Positions 1 through 14,430 are shown, counted from the stretch's first letter. The stretch: 64,000 nucleotides of DNA from Ursus arctos (GCF_023065955.2 NW_026622863.1:44312177-44376176), one strand, 5' to 3'. The notes: generated by a model from the letters alone, not told the origin. Program-made: numbers and translations.

Positions 1-3455
<3,455 letters not shown>

Positions 3456-3814
3456 GGCCCAGTGCCCTGTCCCTGAACCAAAGAGCCCCTTGGGTCACCC
3501 CTGCCCCGCCACGGGCCAGTGGGGGGCCGGCCCCCACTCCTCCCCGCCTGGGAGACACTCCGTGTGGCACCGCCCTCCTGGCCGGGGGTCGGGGAGCGTG
3601 CAGGACCCTACTACTGAACTCCAGGTTTGATTTTGTGACTTTAAAAAAAAACAAACAGGGACTCGTGGGAGCCAGTGAGGGTCCCCGGACTCCCCACCCT
3701 CCGGGACAGTCCCTCCCTGTGTCTTCCTGTCTTCCAGGAAGGACAGGCGGCCCCCCATCACTGGAAATCATCTGCAGCGGGGGCTGCCGTGGGTGGAGAG
3801 AACACTACGAAAAG

Positions 3815-3890
3815 CGTGTGTGTGTGTGTGTGTGTGTGTGCACGCGTGTGTGCGTGAGTGTGCGTGTGTGCACGTGTGTGCACGCACGCC
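3815..3890 (+). repeat. (TG)n/(CGTG)n microsatellite in PAK4 3'UTR
   Basis: An alternating TG run passes into a TGTGCACG/CGTGTG pattern. This alternating purine-pyrimidine stretch could adopt Z-DNA and lies within the transcribed 3'UTR. Confidence 0.85.
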
Positions 3891-4315
3891 CATGCAGAAG
3901 GTCCAGCTGCTCTGTCCTCCAGCCTGTGAGTGGGTGTCTCTGAGGCCTTGCCTGACATACAGTGCAGCCCCCTGGCCCCCCTGAGCCATTGTGGGGGTCG
4001 ATCATGAATGTCTGAAGAGTGGCCTTTTCCCCAAGTCCTGCACCCCCTTTCTGTGGCTGGCTGGGGAGACGGGGTTGGGGCTTCCTGCCCATCGCCAGCC
4101 TCTGCAGATGACTACTGCACCTGGACAGCCTCCTCTTTTCTAGAAGTCTATTTATATTGTCATTTTATAACACTCTAGCCCTTCTCCCGACCTGGGGACA
4201 GATGGTCTCTGCCCCACGGGGCGGCACCAGGGACAGAACCCTGCTTGAAGAATCAGGTTCCCAGCCCCTTGGTGTGGCACCACCCTCCCCTCCCTTCCCT
4301 CGAGTTAGTTTTACA

Positions 4316-4321
4316 ATTAAA
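4316..4321 (+). terminator. PAK4: Probable PAK4 poly(A) signal ATTAAA
   Basis: ATTAAA is followed within 15-40 nt by a strongly GT-rich stretch (4333-4361), the arrangement expected for a cleavage/polyadenylation site. It lies about 860 nt past the PAK4 stop codon. Confidence 0.75.
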
Positions 4322-4362
4322 ACATTTTCTTGTTTTGTGTGTGTATGTGTGTGGTGTGTGTA

Positions 4363-5260
4363 GAGCCCCTCCCTGTCCAGGCCGTCTTGGTGCGGGACTG
4401 GGGGGAGGGACTCGAGGACGGAGAGGGGGGCCTGGCGAACCCCAGGATTCCAGCCCATCTTAGGGCAAGGGCCATGTCTGTGGGGGGTAGGGAGCCCCAG
4501 GTCAAAGCAGCCAGTAGTGCCCCTGACATGGGACCCAGACTCACCCACACCCCGCAAACACCAGTTCTCCAGGCTCCGTGTGCCATGGTGACCAGTTTGC
4601 CAACTCTGAGGGTTGCCGGAAACTTGTTTTAAAGTTTGTCTTGAGTGTGTTCAGTGAGTAGGAATGACCCTTGATGAGCCGATGTTAGTCAACGGGCCGT
4701 TCACAATATTGGTCAGTGAGCAGGTGGGCTTTGAGGGCTTGGCTAAGGCGGATGGATCTGGAACGGCCAGCTTTAGGGATACTCCACTGGCCAAAGCCCT
4801 CCCTCCAGATCGGGGTCCTGTGGGGTCTCCACGAGGGGAGAAAGGAATCGGCTGGCATCCACACGACGCTGCCTCTGTGTTCTGGGCACTGACTGCCCCA
4901 GGCTGGTGTGAGCTTGGGCTGCGTGCGTCTCCTCAGCACCCGAGAGGTGGCATGGGGCAGCAGCAGCCCCCCCCCGGGAACAGCTGCAGCGTGAGCAGCG
5001 AACCCCACCACCACTGGCCCCGGGACCTCAGCCTGCTTTGTGGGCAGGAAACACGTAGCGATTCCGGCTTCGGCTACGCCTCCTGCTGCCACCCCAGAGC
5101 ACGCCTCTCCCCAGGCCCTGAGCTCCCACGGCTGGGATGCCGTGTCTGTGCTCAGGGCTCAGAAGTTGAACCATCCCGAGGGAAGCAGCTGTTGCCGTGT
5201 ATGACTGTGTTGGGTGCCTGGGTGGAGTTGTTACATCTCTGGGAAGAACTCTGCCAAAGC
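4363..5260. other. Intergenic, no gene recognised
   Basis: This is GC-rich single-copy-looking sequence after the PAK4 cleavage site. I see no splice-consistent coding exon and no recognisable repeat. Confidence 0.5.
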
Positions 5261-5264
5261 GGGT

Positions 5265-5440
5265 ATAAGGAGAAACAGAAAACAAGAAAAGACCAAAGTA
5301 ACATACCCCCACACACGCGCGCGCACCAAAGAAAAAGCTTTGGGCTTGAATGTTTTTACAAATGAGTTCTACCAGACTTGGAAGGATCACGTAATTCCTA
5401 CCTTGTACAAACTGTTCCAGAAAATAGAGAAAGGATAGCA
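5265..5440 (+). mobile_element. L1 ORF2 fragment
   Basis: The sense frame here reads like the LINE-1 ORF2 stretch between endonuclease and reverse transcriptase (FTNEFYQTW..., LYKLFQKIE). It is short, old and non-functional. A short CG/CA alternating run lies at about 5310-5327. Confidence 0.6.
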
Positions 5441-6330
5441 GCCCGACTCATTTTCGGAGGCTGGTACGCCCATGATTCCACAGGCAGCTAAGAACGGGGG
5501 AAGAACAGGCTGGCACAGAGCCCCCGCGCTCCCAGCCGGAGTGCCTTGCCTCCTGGGGGCCCCCGGTGGCGCTCCAGGATGGGCCAGTGTGGGTGAAGGA
5601 GCCCCCACTTCCTGGGACAGGAGGTCCCTTGCCCAGTCATTACTTGGTGGAGGAGCCAACATTCAGCCCCGTGGTGACTCTGCCGTGATTGTCACCTTCT
5701 GTCACCATCACTGCAGTTTAAAGGATGATTTAGGTGGCCTTGAGAGAGCGCTTCTGGGGACTCCGCGCCCCCTCCTGCTGTCCCTGCCCATCTGGAAGGG
5801 GTTCCCAGGGCATCAGTGAAACCCCTCTAGTTGTTTCCAAGGGTAGAGTGAATACAGGGAGTTGGTCACAAAAGTATCGGGAAGGCTGGGGGAGCCAACA
5901 GGGCCAGGAACCCGGCCCCCCAGGGGGCTAGAGGCACAAAAGGGCTCAGTGGCACTACCAAGACCCCTGGAAGTCGGCTGGCGCCTCAGCTGCAGCGGGG
6001 GCAAAGACGTTCTTCCAACTTTCTGCCCCCTCCAGCCCCAGGGCCTCCTTCAGGCAGGACCCCACTGACGCCAGCATCAGAAGGGCAAGTGTGGCCAAGC
6101 AGGAGCAGACACCTGCCCCAGCCGCGATGTGGCGCAGGGGGGCTGGCTTTGTGCAGACCTTGCTGACCGGGCGTGGTCCCACACAAAGGAACGAGTGTTA
6201 CCTCAGCGGCAGCAGGGGGCGCTGTGCTCTAAACTGCAAAGGCCCAGGAGGGGAAGCCAGGGACCTACGCCCGTAGGTCAGAGGCGTGTTTACAGAGACG
6301 CAAAATGAGTGAGTGAAACAAGTCAGACGA
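5441..6330. other. Intergenic, no gene recognised
   Basis: There is no supported exon and no repeat that I can name. Overlapping short open frames on both strands look like GC-rich chance frames. Confidence 0.4.
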
Positions 6331-6332
6331 GT

Positions 6333-6430
6333 GGTTCTCCAGGTGTGGTTCCCGGACCAACAGCATCCCCAGGAACTTGCAGGAAATGCAGATTCCCAGA
6401 TCACACCCCAGGCTGAATCAGTGGTCCAAA
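6333..6430 (+). mobile_element. MER5A-like hAT-Charlie fragment
   Basis: It has the recognisable head 'GTGGTTCTC...GTGTGGTTCCCGGACCA' followed by the 'GCATC...GGAACTTG' and 'AAATGCAGATTC' blocks of MER5A. This is a non-autonomous DNA transposon relic. Confidence 0.6.
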
Positions 6431-6689
6431 GGAGGACGGGAAGAGGCGGGCACGCCCCTTTAAGGACATGAACCAGAGGTTGCGCCATTGCCTCATTGGC
6501 CAGAGCTTCGTCACGTGGCGGCACCCCGTGCAAGGGAGGTTGGAAAACGTAGTCTTTATTCTGGGCGGTTGTGTGTCTGGCTAAAAATTCTGTTATTGTA
6601 GAATTGTGATTCTTCACCTCCGCTAGGCTCCGCACCTTCACTAGAACCCAGAGACAGACCCAAGTGTATTCAGGATGAGCTTAATATAT

Positions 6690-7000
6690 GATAAAGATGG
6701 CCCCGCAAAACAATGAGGGAAAAATAGACTGTTTAATAATAGTGTGGGGGGAATTGGTTCGTTTTCTGGAGAGAAAGAAAATGGGATCCCTACCTAACAC
6801 CACAACGAACCCTAGGTGTGTGCTTCCCGGGACGGTAGCCACCAATTACGTGTGGCTATTTAATTTTAAATTAAATGAAATGAAGCATTTCAGTCCCTTG
6901 GTGGCACTAGTCACATTTCACACCTTCCACTGTCACTGTTCACCAGCGGCTACTAACTAGATGGTTCAGATATGGACCTTCCCATTATCTGAGTTCTCCT
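6690..7000. other. AT-rich spacer with possible old repeat
   Basis: A 'CACGTGTGGCTATTTAATTTTAAATT' type block (about 6848-6880) resembles an old interspersed repeat also hinted at near 49,510-49,570. I cannot name the family. No gene is seen. Confidence 0.3.
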
Positions 7001-7730
7001 GGGCAAGGTTCTCTGATGGATTAAACATCCTCTGGAAGACAAACTATAAAATTGACAGAGGAAAATACTTGATGATCAGCAGTAGAGAAGGACTTCTTAA
7101 AACTCCGATGGAACAAATTGTGAAAAACAAAATTAATTGAACTATGTTAAAATGTAAAGATTTTGTTCAAGGAAGGACATACATCATGGGCAAGGGTAAT
7201 AGGCTTCAGAGAGGGAAAAAATATTTTCAGAGTCTAACATGGATCCGATTTTTTTTTTTAACGAGAAAAAGAGCAACCCAGATAGAAAAATGGGCAAAGT
7301 GTATAAACAGGCAACTTACAGAAGAAAAAACCCAGAAGACCAACCAGGGTGTGTACAAGGGCTCAAACTCCTTGGTAATCGGAGGAAGGCACATTTCAGC
7401 AAGCTATCATTCTACCACAAGCCTGGTAAAAATTCAAGTCTGGTTTAGTCAAATGAAGTATCGCACATATGCATCTCGCAATAATTCCATTCCTAGGTGC
7501 CGTCCCAAAGAAATCATGGGACCGTGTGGGAGCAAGCACGAGGACATTCACTGCAATGGTGTTTATGGGATGGGAGCTGGAGGTGGCCCGGGTGTCCACT
7601 CTAGGGCAGCAAATGGGAGACACAGGGGCCACACGCCAAGGACTCCATGCAGTCCTCAGGAGCCAAGGACCAAGTGTGCTCATGGGGAGGGAGAGCCAGA
7701 CCAGTGATGGAGAAAGTAAAATCAAGATCT
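7000..7730 (+). mobile_element. Old L1 (L1M-type) fragment
   Basis: The block 'AAAAATGGGCAAAGTGTATAAACAGGCAACTTACAGAAGAAA' and its flanks match the ordering of LINE-1 ORF2 3' sequence in sense orientation. It is heavily decayed and interrupted by a T-run. Confidence 0.5.
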
Positions 7731-7969
7731 ATGATACCAGGCCACGTGTGTGGATTACAAATGAGAGACATAAAACAGTAATACCCGTTTTTCAAGATTA
7801 AAAGAAGGAGACTCGTTTACATAACAGAGTGCCTCCCAGTGGGGAAGAAGGGGGGGAGAGAGGGAATAAAGAGAAAGAATAAATGAACATGAGAGGGGTC
7901 TTGAGAGGAATAAAGGCCTTGAAGGTCACGCTGAAGGTCTGTCCTATGAACAAAGGGCAGCCCTCTTTG

Positions 7970-8050
7970 GTGTGGATTGGGGCCTGGTCACAGCTGTTTA
8001 AATGAAAATTATCCAGGTGATTCTAATGTGCAGCCAGGATTGAGAACGGG
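7970..8050 (+). mobile_element. Partial MER5A-like fragment
   Basis: Only the 3' part, with 'AGGTGATTCTAATGTGCAGCCAGGATTGAGAAC', resembles the MER5A end. Confidence 0.4.
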
Positions 8051-8169
8051 AGCGTGGCTATGGGGGCCACCCCGCACTTTGTCTGCCCCAGCGTCACCGC
8101 TGGACTCAAACCCCCTGCCCACCTCCTGCCAGCGCCCCAGAGCTTACAAAGAGGGGCCCAGGGGAGCAT

Positions 8170-8290
8170 CTCGTGCTTTCCCCCATTTCACAGATGCGGA
8201 AACAGTGCCACGGAGGGGAAGGACCTGTCCAGGGTCCCATGACCTAGGAGGGCCAGGCCTAAAGTCTCGGGTCCCTCGGTGCTGTCTGTG
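8170..8290 (-). mobile_element. MIR-type SINE fragment
   Basis: The reverse-oriented MIR core is present: 'CCCATTTCACAGATGCGGAAAC' followed by a 'GGTCCCATGACCT' type block. It is ancient and decayed. Confidence 0.5.
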
Positions 8291-8632
8291 GCGAGCCTTG
8301 AGCTGGGCAGTGGGGCTGCTGCATTGAGCAGGACAGACATGGTCCAAGAGGCCCAGACCCCGATGCCCCGGGGCCAGGCCGGTAACATTGGGGAGCGGGA
8401 AAGTGGTGCCCCACGCGCCCCTCTGAAGCGCAGTCACTGCTCAGGTCACTGTGGCCTTGTGGGAATTTGGCCCCAGGATGCCAAATGTCCAGATTTTTCT
8501 TCAGAAATCCCCATTTTCATGTAAAAGCTCTTGAATCTTAAAGAGAGGCAACCAACTCAGCGTGCTGAACGCTATCACGTGGGCCCAGCAAACTCAAGGG
8601 AATAGCTAACATTCATCAAAATTGTAAGACAG

Positions 8633-8835
8633 TGGGGGGTGCCTGGGGGGGCTCGGTCAGTTGAGTGGCTGACTCTTGATTTCAGCTCAGGTCATGATCG
8701 CGGAGTGGGGAGATCGAGCCCTGCGTGGGTCTCTGCACTTAGCAGAGAGTCGGCTTGAGATTCTCTCCCTCTGCCCCTCCCCTGCTCCCCTTTCACACTC
8801 TCTCTCTCAAATAAATAAATCTTTAAAAATATATA
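8633..8835 (+). mobile_element. CAN-SINE (carnivore tRNA-Lys SINE)
   Basis: It has a tRNA-derived head (GTGCCTGGGGGGGCTCGG), the B-box-like GATCGAGCCC, a pyrimidine-rich middle and an (AAATA)n tail. It is moderately diverged. Confidence 0.9.
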
Positions 8836-8884
8836 CTAAGTGTTCAGGGCTTCGCTGGACACCCAGTTTACCCCATTTAACCCT

Positions 8885-9250
8885 ATCGTGTGTTGAACAG
8901 CACCCCTGCCACCTCCAAAAGATATAGCCACGTGGAACCTGTAAATTCAACCTTATGTGGAAAAAAGGGCCCTTACCTTGTGGATGTGATGAAGGGTTTT
9001 GAGATATGAGATCATGCTGGGTTATCGGGGCAGTGTCATTAGAAGAGAAGAGCAGAGGGAGGTTTGTGAAGCCCAGGGGAGGCGGACACGGGAGGGCTGC
9101 GGGGCGCACCCAACAGCACGGGCAGCTCCCAGATGCCAGGAAGAGTCTCCCCTCAGAGCTTCAGAGGAAGCAAGACCGGCTGACACCTTGATTCCGGAAT
9201 TTGGCTCCCAGGACCTCGCGACATCATCTTTCTGCTTTGTGGCAACTCAT
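8885..9250 (+). mobile_element. Old LTR-like interspersed repeat (MaLR/MLT-type, family tentative)
   Basis: The order of blocks 'CCAAAAGATAT...AACCTGTAAAT...CCTTATGTGG...GTGGATGTGATGA' and '...GACACCTTGATT' is shared with copies at 11.72, 29.65, 43.58 and 51.07 kb and with reverse copies at 28.44 and 40.23 kb. The shared layout is seen here; the family name is from memory. Confidence 0.5.
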
Positions 9251-9309
9251 GAGGACAGCTCTAGGAAACACGTACGACCCCCCCAGGGGCCATCCTCTGA
9301 GCAAGCAGC

Positions 9310-9430
9310 ATCCCCAAACCCATTTTACAGCTGGGGAGACTGAGGAACAAAGACGCCACGTCACCAACGTGAGGTCACACAGCCAGAAGGTGGGAGAGGC
9401 GGGATTTGAACCCAAGCACACGGGGCCCAC
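9310..9430 (-). mobile_element. MIR SINE fragment
   Basis: It carries the reverse MIR core: 'CCCATTTTACAGCTGGGGAGACTGAGG', then 'GGTCACACAGCCAG' and 'GGCGGGATTTGAACCCA'. Confidence 0.75.
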
Positions 9431-9820
9431 GAGTCTCTGCAAATCCCCACCGGGCCACAGCCTCCGGGACCGGGCAGGGCTCCCTTCACTACGGCACCTG
9501 AGCAGGAAAGTGTCAACTCAACCAGGGTCAGGCCCCAGAAAGGAAGTTCAGAGGAGAGATTGTTCGAGAAGGCTGAGAGGTGTTGGGGCTGTGAGTGAGT
9601 GGGGACAGCACATGGGGTCCTGGCCTGTGGTTTGGGGAGGTGGGGACAGCTCAGTGCCTCCCCCCCCAAGAAGACCAGAGGCATCTACAGAAGTTTTGGG
9701 GCCCCGCTGGGTTAAACAAAGGTAAACTCTCAACCTTTCTTCCTGCCTCCCTCTCTTCCCAGCTCGTTTGTCTCTGACTTTCTCTCTCTCTCTGTTATTC
9801 TTTCGTTTAATCACACTTAG
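9431..9820. other. Intergenic, no gene recognised
   Basis: There is no supported exon. A CT-rich tract lies at about 9,735-9,800. Confidence 0.4.
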
Positions 9821-10180
9821 TATTTGAGCCAATAACCCAAACCCACGGTACAAAATGCAAAAGATTCCAAAGGAGGTAAGTTGCAAAATCAACCCCCTCC
9901 CCCCTCCCCCATTCCCAGCCTCTCGGTCCTCCTCCCTAGAGGCGGCCCCTGGTAGAAGTTTCTCGCATCTCCTTCCAGAAATGTATGCGTGGACCAGGAA
10001 AGACCTACATGCATATGCAGATTGTGTCCCACTTTGCACGAATGTTCGCATAATGTCCACATCCTTCCACCTCTCGCTTTTTCCTTCCAAACACTGTGTC
10101 TTGGTGGTGGCTCCTTGTTGGTATGTCAACAGCAACCTCACTCCTCACTCACGAGTTATGGAAATAGTCCCAGTCGGTGG
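9820..10180 (+). mobile_element. Old L1-type 3' fragment
   Basis: It follows the order of an old LINE-1 3' region: 'ACAAAATGCAAAAG', a C-rich block, 'GAGGCGGCCCCTGGTAG', 'CTTCCAGAAATGTATGCGTG' and 'TTTTTCCTTCCAAAC'. It is similar in type to 59.57-60.0 kb. Confidence 0.45.
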
Positions 10181-11190
10181 ACTGCCGGGAAGCCCGCAGC
10201 TGCTCTGAACACCGCCACAGTACAGATCTTGCATATATTTTATATTTGGCACATGGGCAAATTTGTCTGGTATCCATACGCCTTGCCTCCTCCCCTACCT
10301 GCCATTGGACTCCGCCCTGCCCTCTGCCCCAGGTAATGCCCTCTCGGTATTTCTAAACTTCTAGATCCTTCCCCGCCTCTGGTCAGCCTTGTCCCAATCT
10401 CTGTCTTTCTCTTTCTCCGCTTTCCTGCTCACCACCCTCCCCTCCTCCTCTTCTTCTTTCCCTCTAACCCCCTCCCACTTCCCTCCTTCTACCGGGCCTC
10501 ATCCCTGCCTTTCTGTCGCCCCCTGTAGGATGAAACTGGCTCACCGCATCTTCCACCAGACTCTTGTGGTTTCTATTTTGGGAAGGTAGCACCCAACCCA
10601 GCTTATCTTTCTCCCATCCCCTGCCCCCTTCCAGACCTAGCTGAGCCTCCTCGCTCCTTGCAGTCCTGGTGGAAAACCTACTGTTTCCCAAAGCCCCAGG
10701 TGCCTGTCCTTCTGAACCCCACCATTCTCTCTCGACCAGTAGAATTGGGCCCTGGGGGGTGATACTGGTTTTTCAGTAGAAGCCGTGGGAGCTAGACTCG
10801 GGCAGGCTGGACCTGCTGCTTCGACCGGACAGAGCCTCCCCTCCTGCCTGGGGCCGGCCTTCATGTCCTCCTTGCTTAGCAAAGAAAGCAACCAGTCTTT
10901 GTCAGAACCGAGCTGGGGACAGACAAACAAAACAAGGCCCTGCCCTGGCGAGTCTGACATTCTCACGGAGTGACACAGTTCATGACCAAGTGAACACATC
11001 CACATACTCATGGGTATTTATAAATCATAACTGAGCTCAAGAAAGAAAGAACGGGTGTGGCGATAGAGAATAGCAAGGGGGTGGGAAATTGACCTTGGCC
11101 AGGGATGGCCCAGGCTGCTGTTTGTGTATAGCGAACAACCACAAGGCTACATTGTTGGGCAGAATAAAGCCAGAAAGGTGTGTATTATGA
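10181..11190. other. Intergenic, pyrimidine-rich, no gene recognised
   Basis: A CT-rich tract lies at about 10,390-10,500. No coding exon with sensible splice sites and no clear repeat is seen. Confidence 0.4.
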
Positions 11191-11194
11191 GAGG

Positions 11195-11345
11195 TGACAT
11201 CTGAATGCAGATGAAGGCAGCCATGGAAGCATGGAGCGGAAGGCCTGGTAGGAGCAGAGGCAGCATGTGCAAAGGCCCTGAGGTAGAAAGGAAGTTGGAG
11301 GGTCAAGGACCAGCAAAAATACAGGACACCGTGAGTGAGGGGAGA
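11195..11345 (+). mobile_element. Ancient interspersed repeat fragment (unnamed)
   Basis: A 'GGCAGCCATGGAAGCATGG...GCATGTGCAAAGGCCCTGAGG' block is of the same type as the longer copy at 31.64-32.57 kb and the fragment near 38.0-38.3 kb. I do not name the family. Confidence 0.35.
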
Positions 11346-11379
11346 ATGTGGGCCACCGCAGGTAGCCCTGAGGGGAGGC

Positions 11380-11490
11380 ATTAGCCCCAGATTATAGATA
11401 GGAAACTAAGGCTTGGAGAAGGAAAGTCCCTCACCCAAGGACACACGTGTCAGGGTGGGGACTGTTGACTTCAGGCGGCCTAACTTACGC
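11380..11490 (-). mobile_element. MIR SINE fragment
   Basis: The reverse MIR core 'GATTATAGATAGGAAACTAAGG' is followed by 'TCACCCAAGGACACAC'. Confidence 0.6.
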
Positions 11491-11496
11491 TCTGAA

Positions 11497-11672
11497 CCAC
11501 CAGGACGGTGGTTCTTAGTGGGATCCCAGACCAGCATCACCTCTCGGCCCACCCCAGAACTACTGAATCAGAAACTTGGGGTGGGAGCAGGGTTTGGAGC
11601 CCAGCAGTCTGCAATTAACAAGGCTTCTAGAGGATTCTGACACACAGTCAAATTTGAGAACCCCTGAGCCAG
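11497..11672 (+). mobile_element. MER5A (hAT-Charlie) copy
   Basis: It is nearly full length: 'GTGGTTCTTAGTGGGATCCCAGACCAGCATCACC', 'CTACTGAATCAGAAAC', and the terminal 'TTTGAGAACCCCTG', which pairs with the head as an inverted terminal repeat. Confidence 0.75.
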
Positions 11673-11719
11673 GTTCTCCTGCCTCCCCATAGGTCGCTCC
11701 TGTCCCCTGAGGGATCCCT

Positions 11720-11815
11720 GTCCAGTATGGGTTGAATGGTGGTCCCCAAAAAGATATGTCCACATCCTAATCCCCAGAACCTGTGAATGCTACCTTCCTT
11801 GGAAGGGTTTTAAGG
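11720..11815 (+). mobile_element. LTR-like repeat fragment
   Basis: 'GTCCCCAAAAAGATATGTCC' and 'AACCTGTGAATGCTACCTT' match the 5' part of the repeat type described at 8.9 and 29.65 kb. Confidence 0.5.
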
Positions 11816-11939
11816 GAAGCAGACCCATGGCCAGCAGGCTGATAAGAAGGATCACCCCGGGAGTCAGACACTAGCATGAGGCACCTGGACCCCAACCTGA
11901 GCCTCCCTCCCCACGGATGCAGACTTTGTGGGCCAGACT

Positions 11940-12060
11940 GCCAATGTCCAAATCTCAGGTCTGCCACTTCCAGGCTGTGTGACCTTGGGCAAGTCACTTT
12001 ACCTCTCTGTGCCCCAGTTCCCTCACAGTAAAGTGGGTTTAATAATAACAACACCAACCA
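11940..12060 (+). mobile_element. MIR SINE fragment
   Basis: Sense MIR core: 'GGTCTGCCACTTCCAGGCTGTGTGACCTTGGGCAAGTCAC' followed by 'CCTCTCTGTGCCCCAGTTCC'. Confidence 0.8.
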
Positions 12061-12359
12061 TAGTGGTTCATTCGATTAACACACATGGAGTGCAGGCGCC
12101 CGGCTGGCTTCGTTGGGAGAGCGGGCAACTCTTGGTCCCGTCCATCCTCATCTCCCTCCTCACCGCTCCCCAGATCCGTCTCAGCCAGAGATCAGTTATG
12201 TTTCCTCCTTTCCCACCTTCCCTGAGAAGTCACTTAGAATGCATTACACCTACCTACCTACAAGATAAACCTATGAGCTGTCCCATTGTCTCACTGATCT
12301 CAGCTCCCCTACATTCCCTCTGCTCCAGCCTCCCCGCTGTTCCCCAAACACACTAAGCT

Positions 12360-12485
12360 TGGTCTCACCCCAGGGCCTTTGCACTTGTTGTTCCTGTTGC
12401 CTGGACATGCTCAACTCTTTCCCCTTCTTCAGGTCTCCACTCAAATGTCACCTCCTCCGAGAAGCCCTCCCTAACTACCCTAGTT
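12360..12485 (+). mobile_element. L2 LINE 3' fragment
   Basis: 'GGGCCTTTGCACTTG', 'CACTCAAATGTCACCTCC' and 'GAGAAGCCCTCCCTAAC' are the usual L2 3' landmarks. Confidence 0.7.
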
Positions 12486-12498
12486 AAAACAGGCTTCT

Positions 12499-12705
12499 GG
12501 GGGCGCCTGGGTGGTTCAGTCATTAAGCGTCTGCCTTCCTTCGGCTCAGGGCGTGATCCCAGCGTTCTGGGATCGAGCCCCACGTCAGGCTCCTCCGCTG
12601 GGAGCCTGCTTCTTCCTCTCCCACTCCCTGCTTGTGTTCCCTCTCTCGCTGGCTGTCTCTCTCTGTCAAATAAATAAATAAAATCTTAAAAAAACAAAAA
12701 CCAAA
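12499..12705 (+). mobile_element. CAN-SINE
   Basis: Full-length copy inserted in the L2 fragment. Flanking imperfect duplications ACAGGCTTCTGG / ACAGGCTTCCGG mark the target site. Confidence 0.9.
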
Positions 12706-12719
12706 ACCACAGGCTTCCG

Positions 12720-13275
12720 GCTCCTTTTCTCTGTCCTCACAGCCTGTTCTTCACCTCCAAAGCAGTTGATGCTGCTTGTCAGTTAACCAGTTACTCTTTG
12801 ACTTGTTGAAGCCCGTCCCTCCTTGCACAAGGGACAGAGCCCTGTGGGGACAGCTGGCTGGCTGTTCTTTCACCATTATATCCCTGATGCACAGGGCTTG
12901 TATTAAGTAATGGTATTACTTAATCAGTATTATTGCTTATGATTCCTTAGTACTTAAGTATTTGTTGAAAGAATAGGAGGTAGAAAGGCAATGGGAAACT
13001 AGGGATCCTTGTTTTCTTTCTCTATTTTTTCTTCACACGAACAGCAGCATATGAAGCCCACTGTTGGACATCTTACTCTTTTCACTTAATAGGCTTGTAG
13101 ATATTTCCTTATTAGTATGGAGACATGTTGCTGTGTTCTTTTTGCTTTGCTCCTTACTGAGGTATAACTTACATACAATAAAACACACCCATTTCAAATG
13201 TACAGCTCGGTGAGTTTTGACAAACGTATTCTTCCTCCCATATTACCACCACCACCACGAAGACAGAACTTCCAG
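12720..13275. mobile_element. L2 remainder and old L1-type sequence
   Basis: The L2-like 3' sequence seems to resume after the SINE. From about 13,030 the sequence ('CATATGAAGCCC...', 'ACTGAGGTATAACTTACATACAATAAAA', 'CAGCTCGGTGAGTTTTGACAAAC') looks like old L1 in antisense. It is interrupted by the SINE pair and resumes at about 13,660-13,730. Confidence 0.4.
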
Positions 13276-13480
13276 GGCACCTGGCTGGCTCAGTCAGTCA
13301 AGCATCTGACTTTGGCTCAGGTCATGATCTCAGGGTCCTGGGATCGAGCCCCATGTCTGTGCCCTGTGTCTGCGCTCAGGGCGGAGTCTGCTTGTAACCT
13401 CTGCCCCTCCCTCTTCTCCTACCCCTCCCCCTGCTCATGCTCTCCCTCCCTTCTCTCTCTCTCTCTCTCTCTGCATGAGA
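13275..13480 (+). mobile_element. CAN-SINE, left arm of an inverted pair
   Basis: Sense copy with head GGGCACCTGGCTGGCTCAG, ending in a (CT)n tract and abutting an opposite-strand copy. Confidence 0.9.
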
Positions 13481-13656
13481 GAGAAAGAGAGGGGGGGGGG
13501 CAAGAGAACACAAGCCAGGGGCAGGAGCAGAGGGAGACGGAGAAGCAGACTCCGCCCTGAGCAGAGAGCCCGACTCAGGGCTGGATCCCAGGACTCTGGG
13601 ATCATGACCTGAGCCGAAGGCAGATGCTTAACCAACCGAGCCACTCAGGTGCCCTG
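13481..13656 (-). mobile_element. CAN-SINE, right arm of an inverted pair
   Basis: Reverse copy ending CCGAGCCACTCAGGTGCCC. It joins its neighbour tail to tail with almost no spacer, so the two arms can pair. Confidence 0.9.
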
Positions 13657-13734
13657 GGCATCTGGTTTTATAAGAAATCGTCAAATTGCTTTCCAAAGTG
13701 GTCCCATCATTGCTCATGCTTTTGAATGCTTCGT

Positions 13735-14215
13735 GACCCATGAGAGGTGGCTTTGGGAAGGGGTGCTACGTCAGTTACCCAGGCCTCAGCCTGTTCAGAA
13801 AACTGGTCCCCACACTCGGCCCTTCACCACTTGAAGGTGGAGGGAAGGGACGTTGGAGGTCCACTTGGCTTTGCAGGGCCCGGGTTGTGCCCCGGACTGC
13901 TCGGGTTTAAGTAACGATGTTTCTCATAGTTTGGCGTGTGCAGGAGAGGGAGAGGGTGCTTCTTAAATTTTTGATTCTGAGCCCAGAGGGACTGAGGCCG
14001 ACTCCTGACAGTGAAACCTGGGAAGACACATTTTGAGTGAACTCCCTGGGGGAGTCTGACGTGCTGTAAAGCTTGGGACCACTGAGTCTGGGGTTGGGGA
14101 GGGTAGGTGAGGGAAAGTCATTCCAGGTAGAAAGAACTTTGGGAGCAAAATCCCTGATATGGGAGAGAGCAGGTCATGGAAGCAGGGACCAGAAATCCAG
14201 GCCTCAAATGGCCGT
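13735..14215. other. Intergenic, no gene recognised
   Basis: A MER5-like scrap may lie at about 14,010-14,085 ('CTCCCTGGGGGAGTCTGACGTGC'). Nothing else is recognised. Confidence 0.35.
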
Positions 14216-14231
14216 CAAAGAACTGGGGTTA

Positions 14232-14430
14232 GGGGCGCCTGGGTGGCACAGCGGTTAAGCATCTGCCTTCGGCTCAGGGCGTGATCCCGACGTTGCGGGA
14301 TCGAGTCCCACATCAGGCTCTTCTGCTATGAGCCTGCTTCTTCCTCTCCCACTCCCCCTGCTTGTGTTCCCTCTCTCGCTGGCTGTCTCTCTCTGTCAAA
14401 TAAATAAATAAAATCTTTAAAAAAAAAAAA
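14232..14430 (+). mobile_element. CAN-SINE, young subtype with target-site duplication
   Basis: Head GGCGCCTGGGTGGCACAGCGG and a long A tail. The 15-bp duplication AAAGAACTGGGGTTA flanks it at 14217-14231 and 14431-14445, without a mismatch, so the insertion is recent. Confidence 0.95.

Larger units (their letters stand above)
3456..4345 (+). other. PAK4: PAK4 3' untranslated region
   Basis: GC-rich sequence follows the stop codon and contains a TG/CG repeat near 3815-3890. The probable cleavage site lies just after the ATTAAA at 4316-4321. The extent is inferred from the poly(A) signal and the GT-rich element downstream; no transcript was seen. Confidence 0.75.

Noticed and set aside
5310..5327. 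CG/CA alternating run as a regulatory site
   Set aside because: It is only about 18 nt within an old L1 fragment and no promoter context is visible.
7144..7707. A 187-codon plus-strand open frame
   Set aside because: It overlaps an old L1 fragment and unrelated sequence; no splice signals or conserved domain.
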